20,742 nt of DNA, taken from contig JBJHBG010000088.1 of NCBI GenBank assembly GCA_050485385.1, forward strand, positions 1 to 20,742, read 5' to 3'. The notes beneath the pieces were generated by a model. It did no database searches, had not been told where the DNA came from, and saw only the letters and a list, made by a program, of their open reading frames with translations. A program made the position numbers and the translations under genes. This document shows, piece after piece, positions 8,161-14,048 of this stretch; the first letter of the stretch is position 1; each line of letters opens with the position of its first letter. Source of the DNA: RECO01 sp050485385. Its GTDB lineage: Bacteria; Pseudomonadota; Alphaproteobacteria; Geminicoccales; Geminicoccaceae.

Positions 8161-9345
8161 TCAGTCCTTGACGAACAGTTGGCGCGGCACCGAGGCGAGG
8201 CACTCGGGAGCGCCGTCGGTGACGACGAAGCTCTCCGTGGTCTCGAACCCCCAGTCGTCCATCCACAGGCCGGTCATGAAGTGAAAGGTCATGCCGGGCC
8301 TGAGTTCCGTCCGGTCGCCCGGGCGCAGCGAGCAGGTGCGCTCGCCCCAGTCGGGCGGGTAGGACAGGCCGATCGGATAGCCGGTCCGGTTGTCCTTGGT
8401 GATGCCGTGCCGCGCCAACACGGCGAAGAACGCGGCGGCGACGTCCTCGCAGGTGTTGCCGGCACGGGCGGCCTCGAGTCCCGCCGCCATGCCCTCCAGG
8501 GTGGCTCCTTCGGCGGCGAGGAAGGTCGGGCTCGGCTTGCCGAGAAAGACGGTCCGCGACAGTGGGCAGTGATAGCGGTGGTAGCAGCCGGCGATCTCGA
8601 AGAACGTGCCTTCCCCCGCCCGCAGCGGCCGGTCGTCCCAGGTCAGGTGCGGGGCAGCCGCGTCGGTGCCCGACGGCAGAAGGGGCACGATCGCGGCGTA
8701 GTCGCCGCCGAAACCGCGGGCCGGATCGTAGCGCAGGGCGGCGTCGTAGATCTCCGCCACCAGATCGCACTTGCGCATGCCGACGGCGATGCGGTCGTAG
8801 ATGCGGGCGTGCATCGCCTCGACCAGCCGTGCGGCGCGGCGCATGTAGTCGAGTTCCTGCGGCGATTTCACCAGCCGCTGCCAGTTCACCAGCGCTGTCG
8901 CATCGACCAGTTCGGCCGCGAGGTGCGTCGACAGCGCGCGGTGGGCGGCGGCGGTGAACCAGTAATTGTCCAGCTCGACGCCGATCCGGCCCCGGTCCCA
9001 GCCGCGATCCCGCAGGCGGGCAGCCAAGTAGTCCATCGGATGGCGTTCGGTCGATTGCACGTAGTGATCGGGGTAGCCGACGATGTCGTCGTCGCTCATC
9101 CAGCAGGTGCGGACGGCACCGCTGGCGTCCTGACCGCGACCGAACCAGAGCGGGTCGCCCTGAGGCCCGATCACCACGCACTGGTGGACGTAGAACGACC
9201 AGCCGTCGTAGCCGGTCAGCCACGCCATGTTGGAGGGATCGGTCACGATCAGCGTGTCGATCCCGCGCGCTGCCATGGCGGTGTGGGTCTTGGCCAGCCG
9301 CTCCGCGTACTCGGCCGGCGTGAAACGGGGATGCGGGTTGGGCAT
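8161..9345 (-). CDS. doeA: Ectoine hydrolase DoeA/EutD (M24 peptidase fold)
   Basis: This 394-residue protein looks like the ectoine hydrolase that opens the ectoine ring to N-acetyl-diaminobutyrate, the first step in using this compatible solute as carbon and nitrogen source. It has the creatinase-type N-domain and a C-terminal pita-bread domain. Segments I associate with DoeA/EutD are WLTGYDGWSFYVHQ (42-55), GYPDHYVQSTERHPMD (90-105), IAGCYHRYHCPLSRTV (251-266) and YPPDWGER. The aspartate metal ligands of true M24 metallopeptidases are absent: Glu250 and HRYHCPLSRT stand where a metal-binding Asp pair would be. This agrees with a metal-independent hydrolase. The ATG lies 8 bases after the eutC stop. 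The partner deacetylase gene doeB, usually next, is not here. A generic Xaa-Pro peptidase is less likely. Confidence 0.87.
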   Translation of the reverse strand: MPNPHPRFTPAEYAERLAKTHTAMAARGIDTLIVTDPSNMAWLTGYDGWSFYVHQCVVIGPQGDPLWFGRGQDASGAVRTCWMSDDDIVGYPDHYVQSTERHPMDYLAARLRDRGWDRGRIGVELDNYWFTAAAHRALSTHLAAELVDATALVNWQRLVKSPQELDYMRRAARLVEAMHARIYDRIAVGMRKCDLVAEIYDAALRYDPARGFGGDYAAIVPLLPSGTDAAAPHLTWDDRPLRAGEGTFFEIAGCYHRYHCPLSRTVFLGKPSPTFLAAEGATLEGMAAGLEAARAGNTCEDVAAAFFAVLARHGITKDNRTGYPIGLSYPPDWGERTCSLRPGDRTELRPGMTFHFMTGLWMDDWGFETTESFVVTDGAPECLASVPRQLFVKD

Positions 9346-9353
9346 GGGGCGTC

Positions 9354-10337
9354 CTACGTGGCGATGATGGTCCCGGCGTCGCCGGCCCGCGCGGCCGCGC
9401 GGTTGGCGATGGCCGTGTCCTGCACGCCGGTCCCGGTGAGATCGGCCAGCGTGATGTCGTCCGCGGCGGTCCGGCCCGATGCGGTGCCGGCGAGCACCTC
9501 CCCGAGCTCGGCGAAGACGGCCTCGCGGGCGACCCCTCCAGCAGCGATGGCAGCACGCAGTTCGCCGACCTCGCGGGCCTGGCTCAGCCGGTCGGGCACG
9601 TAGCGGATCAGGGCGAAGGGGGCCGGATCGATCTCGTTCTTGCCCGGCTGGTCCGCGCCCATCGCGGTGACGTGTTGCCCCGGGCGCAGCCAGCCGGCCT
9701 GCACGATGGGCGATGTGGCGGGTGTCGTCGTCACGACGACGTCGGCCTCGGCCACCGCTGCGGCCGGATCGCTCGTCGCTTCGACGGGGAAACCGAGCGC
9801 GGCCGCCATCTCCTCCGCCATGACTTGGGCGCGGTCCGCCCGGCGCGCCCAGATGGTCGCCCGCTCGATCGGCCGGACGAGGCAGAGGGCGCGCAGTTGC
9901 AGCCGCGCCTGACACCCAGCGCCGAGGATGCACGCCCGCCTCGCGTCGGCGCGCGCCAGCGCCCGCGCCGCCACGGCGCCCGCGGCGGCGGTGCGGATGT
10001 CGGTCAGATCGCCGTTGTCGAGGAGCAGCGCGCGAACCTGCCCCGTGCGCGCCGACAGGAGCATCATCAGCCCGGAGGTCGAGGGCAGGCCGAGCTTGGG
10101 GTTGTCGACGAAGCCGGGGCTGACCTTGATGGCGAAGCCGTCGAGCCCCGGCACGTAGGCGGTCTTCACGTCGACCTCGCCATAGTGCTCGGCGATCGCC
10201 ATCGACAGGATCGGAGGCATGACGACGGCGCCTGCGGCGAGGCGGCGGAACGCATCGTCGATCCGGTCCACGACCTCGACCGAGAGGTCGATCCGTCCGC
10301 GCAGGTCGGTCTCGGTCAGGATGTGGATCGCGGGCAT
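9354..10337 (-). CDS. eutC: Ectoine utilization protein EutC (ornithine cyclodeaminase/mu-crystallin family)
   Basis: A 327-residue NAD(P)-dependent enzyme of the ornithine cyclodeaminase/mu-crystallin family. KTAYVPGLDGFAIKVSPGF and LLLDNGDLTDIRTAAAGAVA are family signatures. The Rossmann motif is GAGCQARLQLRAL (GAGCQA, residues 139-144), and VVVTTTPATSPIV follows. On its own it could be an alanine or ornithine dehydrogenase-like protein, but the adjacent doeA makes EutC of the ectoine/hydroxyectoine cluster the best call. The ATG is preceded by GGAAG at 8 bases. Its first codons overlap by 22 bases the end of the upstream frame, whose tail looks like EutB, the usual upstream neighbour of eutC. 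That overlap itself supports the EutB identity of the tail. Confidence 0.85.
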   Translation of the reverse strand: MPAIHILTETDLRGRIDLSVEVVDRIDDAFRRLAAGAVVMPPILSMAIAEHYGEVDVKTAYVPGLDGFAIKVSPGFVDNPKLGLPSTSGLMMLLSARTGQVRALLLDNGDLTDIRTAAAGAVAARALARADARRACILGAGCQARLQLRALCLVRPIERATIWARRADRAQVMAEEMAAALGFPVEATSDPAAAVAEADVVVTTTPATSPIVQAGWLRPGQHVTAMGADQPGKNEIDPAPFALIRYVPDRLSQAREVGELRAAIAAGGVAREAVFAELGEVLAGTASGRTAADDITLADLTGTGVQDTAIANRAAARAGDAGTIIAT

Positions 10338-10432
10338 GGCGGGTCTTCCAGTTCGGGCACCTCGCCCGCGACGATGCGGGCATGCAGCGCCGGGTCGATG
10401 TTGGCGCCGGTGAGCGGCACCACCGTGGGGCC
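10316..10432 (-). pseudogene. eutB: Remnant of the eutB 3' end (hydroxyectoine utilization dehydratase)
   Basis: The last ~36 codons of the fused frame, beginning near TVVPLTGANIDPALHARIV, match the C-terminal strand and helix of PLP-dependent threonine/serine dehydratase-like proteins, which end with a segment of the type VVxLSGxNID. EutB belongs to that family and is normally encoded just upstream of eutC, with which it often overlaps; here the overlap with eutC is 22 bases. The catalytic lysine and glycine-rich PLP site are not encoded anywhere upstream, so only the tail survives. Identification rests on a short segment plus gene order. Confidence 0.62.
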
Positions 10433-11539
10433 GGCGGCGCGGAGGGTCTCGACGAGATTGAGCCGGGCGCCCGAGCGCGGCAGGCCCGGCCGCGCGCCGA
10501 GCGGACGGCCGCGCAGCTTGGAGGTCCGCAGCGCGCCCGCAGTCCCGCTCGAGCCACCCGCACGGCGCAGGCTCTCGATGCGCAACGGCGCCAGAAGATC
10601 GTCCGGGATGGCCGCTGCCGCCGCCTGGAGCACGAGACCCTGGAGCCGCTCCACCTCCTCGGGGGTCGGCTCCTGCCGCTCGCCCGCGTCACCCTCCTCG
10701 GGCGGCGGCTCGAAGGGTTCCTCCTCGGGCGCCGGCTCGGGCTCGATCGGAGGCAGGCGCGTTGCCCGCGGGGCGAGCACGAGGCGTGCCGCAAGCGCTG
10801 CATCCTCGGCGTCGACCTCGAGGCGGCCATCGAGTGCGGCGGCGGCGCGGGCGGCCTTCAGCGCGAGCAGCGGGGCATGCACCGACGCGATGCCGAGGGC
10901 GAGCGAGGCGCCCGCGAGGGCCTCGACGACGGCCTCGCCCATGACCACCCGGCCGTAACGCTCGCGCGCGCGGGCGATGGTCGTGGCGTCGAGGTCGAGG
11001 GTAATCGTGTCGCCGCGCACGAGCCAGTGCAGGTCGACATCGAAGGCAAGCCGGTCGGTGAGCGCCGGCGCGCACGCCTCCTCGTCGCTCACCCCTTCGT
11101 CGAGCGCCAAGATGCCGACGGTAGCGGGCAAGCGCAGCGCCAGGCCGTCGCGCTCCAGGAGCACGAGCCCCCGGTCGAGGGCGGCGCCGAGATGGGTGAC
11201 GGTCGAGGGGCTCGCCCGTTCGGCCATGGCGACCAGCACGAGCCCGCCATCGGCGTCGGCCAAGAGGCCGCGCTCGGAGACGGGCCGACCCGCCTGCAGG
11301 GTCGCTGCGAGGTCGAGCCCGCCCAGCAGGCGGTCGTCGGTCACGTGCGCCGGCAAACGGCGGACGGGCAGGTCCGGGGGCAGGAGTGACCGCAGCAGCT
11401 CGAGCCAGCGGTCACGGACGGGGCCGGGCAAGGCCCGCACCACGGCACCGCCGAGCCCGTGCGGATCGACCGCGATCGAGGCGGCAGCGATGCCCGCATC
11501 GACCCAAGGCCGCGGCCGGGGTGCGCCCGTTTCGGTCAC
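10316..11539 (-). pseudogene. bchD: Truncated magnesium chelatase subunit BchD fused in frame to the EutB C-terminus
   Basis: This 407-residue frame starts at a GTG overlapping the bchI stop (GTGA), the usual bchI-bchD arrangement. Residues 1-260 show the AAA+-like N-domain of BchD, for example HVTDDRLLGGLDLAATLQAG and ERGLLADADGGLVLVAMAER. A proline- and acid-rich linker follows at about 262-300 (PPIEPEPAPEEEPFEPPPEE), then KLRGRPLGARPG and ARLNLVETLRAA, which normally lead straight into the integrin-type (VWA) domain. Here that domain, with its MIDAS metal site, is missing. From residue ~370 the protein instead reads GPTVVPLTGANIDPALHARI to the stop, resembling the end of a threonine-dehydratase-like EutB. 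Normal BchD is well over 500 residues. The product probably cannot support magnesium chelation unless an intact bchD exists elsewhere. An assembly misjoin would look the same. Confidence 0.82.
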
Positions 11540-12561
11540 GCGGCGAAGAGCTCCTGCACGGCGCGCTCGACGCGGGTGGTCGAGCCCGCGTCGTCGAGCG
11601 GGTTGCGGCGAAGGCGATGGCGAAGGGCCGGCGCGGCCACCTTCTGCTGATGCGGGTCGCCGACCGCCGCGTCTCCCTCCAGGCTGGCGAGCGCCCGCGC
11701 GGCACGAATCAAGGTCAGCTCGCCGCGGAGCCCGTCGGTGCCGAGCGCCATGCACAGCTCCGCGGCACGCTCCAATGCCCGATCGTCGACCGTCACCGCA
11801 TCGAGCCGCTCCCGCGCCTTTTCCAGCCGGCGGATCTTCGCATCCTCCCGCCTCCAGCGCTCGACGAACGCCTCCGGCTGGCGCTCGAAGGCGTCGCGCC
11901 GGCGGACCACCTCGATGCGCGTCGGCAGGTCGGACGGTGTCTTCACCTCGACCGAGAGGCCGAACCGGTCGAGCAGCTGCGGGCGAAGCTCGCCCTCCTC
12001 CGGGTTGCCGCTGCCGATCAAGACGAAGCGCGCCGGATGGCGGATGCTGACGCCCTCGCGCTCGACGACGTTCTCGCCCGATGCCGCCACGTCCAGGAGC
12101 AGGTCGACCAGATGGTCCTCCAAGAGGTTCACCTCGTCGATGTAGAGAAAGCCGCGATGCGCCCGCGCGAGCAGCCCCGGCTCGAACGCCTTCTCGCCCT
12201 GGGTCAACGCGCGCTCCAGATCGAGCGCACCGACCACGCGGTCCTCGGTGGCGCCCAAGGGCAGGTCGACCGCCGGCACCGGCGCCTTCACGGGCTTCGC
12301 CGTCGCCCGGCTGCGGCGCATCGCGCAGGCTGGGGTGCAGTGGCTTGCGGGTGCGAGGGGATCGCAGCCATAGCGGCAGCCCTGGACCACCTTCATCGGC
12401 GGCAGGAGGGCGGCGAGGCCGCGCACCGCCGTCGATTTGCCCGTACCGCGATCGCCGAAGACGAGCACGCCGCCCACCGTCGGATCGACCGCGGCGATCA
12501 GGAGGGCCAGCTTCATCTCGGCCTGGGCGACGATTGCCGAGAACGGAAAGGCAAGCGCCAT
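11536..12561 (-). CDS. bchI: Magnesium chelatase ATPase subunit I (BchI)
   Basis: This 341-residue AAA+ ATPase powers insertion of Mg2+ into protoporphyrin IX, the first committed step of bacteriochlorophyll synthesis, together with BchD and BchH. The start MALAFPFSAI matches the usual BchI N-terminus, followed by KLALLIAAVDPTVGG. Walker A is GDRGTGKSTAV, and Walker B is FLYIDEVNLLEDHLVDLLLD. Between them lies the cysteine-containing insert CRYGCDPLAPASHC typical of BchI. VLIGSGNPEEGELRPQLLDR holds sensor 1 and an arginine-finger candidate. All key motifs look intact, in contrast to its broken partner downstream. The frame is open to 12801 but the extra residues have no BchI similarity. The upstream neighbour is not crtA, as it would be in many photosynthesis gene clusters. 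Confidence 0.92.
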   Translation of the reverse strand: MALAFPFSAIVAQAEMKLALLIAAVDPTVGGVLVFGDRGTGKSTAVRGLAALLPPMKVVQGCRYGCDPLAPASHCTPACAMRRSRATAKPVKAPVPAVDLPLGATEDRVVGALDLERALTQGEKAFEPGLLARAHRGFLYIDEVNLLEDHLVDLLLDVAASGENVVEREGVSIRHPARFVLIGSGNPEEGELRPQLLDRFGLSVEVKTPSDLPTRIEVVRRRDAFERQPEAFVERWRREDAKIRRLEKARERLDAVTVDDRALERAAELCMALGTDGLRGELTLIRAARALASLEGDAAVGDPHQQKVAAPALRHRLRRNPLDDAGSTTRVERAVQELFAA

Positions 12562-12844
12562 GACTAGCGGAGACCCCCCGCGGCAGGCCCGGAGCGGGAA
12601 CGAGGTGGCGCCGTCATCTGATTCTCCCGAACGAGGCGCGTCCTTCCTAGGCCGCTCGCCGACCGGCTGGAAGCGAGCCCTTCTGCGGAGGGCCGGGCAA
12701 CGCCCTCGAAGAATGGCGGGCGCCCGTAGGTCGTAGCATGGAGCGCCGCGGCGAACGGACGCGTGACGGCCGATGGCCGAGCCCTTCAGGGTGACGCCCA
12801 TTCCATCTGCCCGTCAGGATCACCGTCGAGGATCGGAACCGAAG
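12562..12844. promoter_or_regulatory. Divergent intergenic region between bchI and a hypothetical gene
   Basis: These 283 bases lie between two divergently transcribed genes and must hold promoters for both. Apart from the short frame next to bchI, no convincing -35/-10 pair was found. No palindrome of the TGT-N12-ACA type, bound by PpsR/CrtJ upstream of many bacteriochlorophyll genes, was seen either. No RNA gene is apparent. Confidence 0.4.
12564..12617 (-). CDS. Possible 17-codon leader peptide upstream of bchI
   Basis: A short frame, MTAPPRSRSGPAAGGLR, starts at an ATG preceded by GGGAGAATCAG, a well-placed ribosome-binding site, and stops with TAG two bases before the bchI ATG. bchI itself has only a G-run at poor spacing, so translation of the short frame could feed ribosomes into bchI. 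No amino-acid run suggests classical attenuation. It may equally be chance in GC-rich DNA. Confidence 0.25.
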   Translation of the reverse strand: MTAPPRSRSGPAAGGLR

Positions 12845-13570
12845 ATGCAGCGCCCGCCCAGCTGGCGAGCCCGCTCGGGCCGCTTCACCGTGATCGCCTT
12901 GGCGGCATTCGCAGCCGCCTGCACCGCCCACGGCACCGCCGCGCAGAACCCGTTCGAGGCGGCCATGCGCGAGGCCGTGGCCACGCTGCCCGGACCTTAT
13001 CGCCAAGTCGCGGATGCCGCCTTCGCCGAGGCCGCCGGTACGATGCAGCCGAGCGCGGCACCTTCCGCCGCGACGCCGCGGCCCATGCGCGGTACGCGTG
13101 CCGCCCAGCTCCAGGCGGAGATCGACCGGATGAGCAACCAACCGGCCGTCCTGCCCCTGTCGCAATCGGCCGAGCTGCAGCGCCGCCAAGCCGACTCGCG
13201 CGCACAGAACCAGGCGTGGCGGGCCTGCGCCGACAGTGGGGGTCTCTGGGCCAACGGCCGTTGCGAGATGACCGGCGCGGAGCTCCAGGCGCATCGGGAC
13301 GCGCAGCGGGTCGCCGCGGCGCGGAGCGCCTGTCACACCGACGGCGGCGCGTGGTCCGAGGCGACGGCCGTCTGCACGCTCTCCGCCGAAGCCGAGGCCC
13401 GCCGCCGCGCGCGCACGCGCGCCGAGGGCGAGCGCACGCTTGCGGGCATGCAGCGGGCGCTCGAGGTGTTCATGGCCGTGGACGAGACGCCGCCCACGCC
13501 GGTCGACGAGACCACGCTCGAGATGATGCATCGCCACCAGGATCAGTACAGGATCCCGGGCGCGCACTGA
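12845..13570 (+). CDS. Hypothetical secreted or lipoprotein-like protein with duplicated CxxxGGxW motif
   Basis: I do not recognise this 241-residue protein. The chosen start MQRPPSWRARSGRF puts a basic stretch before a hydrophobic segment (VIALAAFAAAC, residues 16-26), a signal peptide. Cys26 could be a lipid-attachment site, though the residues before it (AAA) are a weak lipobox; cleavage after GTAAQ is the alternative. A longer frame from 12773 adds 24 residues that would spoil the signal. The mature part has an Ala/Pro-rich region, a polar Gln/Arg-rich segment, then two similar units, CADSGGLWANGRC (128-140) and CHTDGGAWSEATAVC (163-177), each probably closed by a disulfide. A charged helix (about 180-210) follows. 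It is divergent from bchI and convergent with the stress-protein gene, so it is probably monocistronic. Confidence 0.7.
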   Translation: MQRPPSWRARSGRFTVIALAAFAAACTAHGTAAQNPFEAAMREAVATLPGPYRQVADAAFAEAAGTMQPSAAPSAATPRPMRGTRAAQLQAEIDRMSNQPAVLPLSQSAELQRRQADSRAQNQAWRACADSGGLWANGRCEMTGAELQAHRDAQRVAAARSACHTDGGAWSEATAVCTLSAEAEARRRARTRAEGERTLAGMQRALEVFMAVDETPPTPVDETTLEMMHRHQDQYRIPGAH

Positions 13571-13593
13571 CGGCGCCCCGCGACACCGCCTGC

Positions 13594-13609
13594 CGCCCGT
13601 CGTCGGGCG
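13594..13609. terminator. Hairpin between convergent genes
   Basis: A perfect 6-bp inverted repeat, CGCCCG-tcgt-CGGGCG, sits in the 42-base gap between the hypothetical gene and the convergent stress-protein gene, whose stop begins 4 bases later. Its position fits a bidirectional transcription end, but there is no T tract. Confidence 0.4.
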
Positions 13610-13612
13610 CGC

Positions 13613-14044
13613 TCAGGTGCCGCGGACGACCATCACCGAGCAGTTGGCGTGGCGGACGACGCGGGCCGCGTTGGGGCCGAGCAGGTAGTCGCTCAGCGCC
13701 GGGCGGTGCGAGCCCATGACGACGAGGTCGGCGGGCAGTTCGGCGGCGACGCGGAGGATTTCCTTGTAGATGGTGCCGTGGGCGACGCCTTGGTCGAGCT
13801 TGGGCATGTCCGGCAGGGTGCGTTCGAGGATGTTCTGCATCTCCTCGGCGATGGCGGCGGTCGCCTTGGACTTGAAGCCGCGCGGGAAGTAGTGGCCGAC
13901 CATCGGCGTGCCGAAGTCGGGCAGGACGGTCATGACGTGCAGCTGGGCGTCGAAGGTTTCGACCAGCTTGGCGGCGGTGGGCAGCGCCTTGGCGTAGCTG
14001 TGCGGGTCGTTGACGTCGATGGGCACCAGGATCTGCCGGTACAT
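13613..14044 (-). CDS. Universal stress protein (UspA family), TRAP-associated
   Basis: A 143-residue single-domain universal stress protein. The N-terminal strand MYRQILVPIDVND is typical, and the C-terminal nucleotide-binding region reads VMGSHRPALSDYLLGPNAAR followed by VVRHANCSVMVVR. The usual G-x2-G-x9-G-[ST] loop is altered, with Arg at the second Gly and GPN at the end, so ATP binding may be modified. It lies 4 bases after the TRAP permease and closes that operon. This is the same placement as TeaD, the ATP-binding regulator of the TeaABC ectoine TRAP transporter, and a role in tuning transport is inferred from it. The transporter here is of the TAXI type and is not TeaABC. Confidence 0.9.
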   Translation of the reverse strand: MYRQILVPIDVNDPHSYAKALPTAAKLVETFDAQLHVMTVLPDFGTPMVGHYFPRGFKSKATAAIAEEMQNILERTLPDMPKLDQGVAHGTIYKEILRVAAELPADLVVMGSHRPALSDYLLGPNAARVVRHANCSVMVVRGT

Positions 14045-14048
14045 CGTC

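Noticed and set aside
10316..11539. Cobalt chelatase CobT or another AAA+/VWA protein instead of BchD
   Set aside because: The partner is BchI with its cysteine insert, and HVTDDRLLGGLDL and the proline/acid linker are BchD features. CobS/CobT have a different organisation.
12562..12801. 80-residue N-terminal extension of BchI
   Set aside because: The added sequence is not BchI-like, MALAFPFSAI matches the usual N-terminus, and there is no start codon between them in frame.
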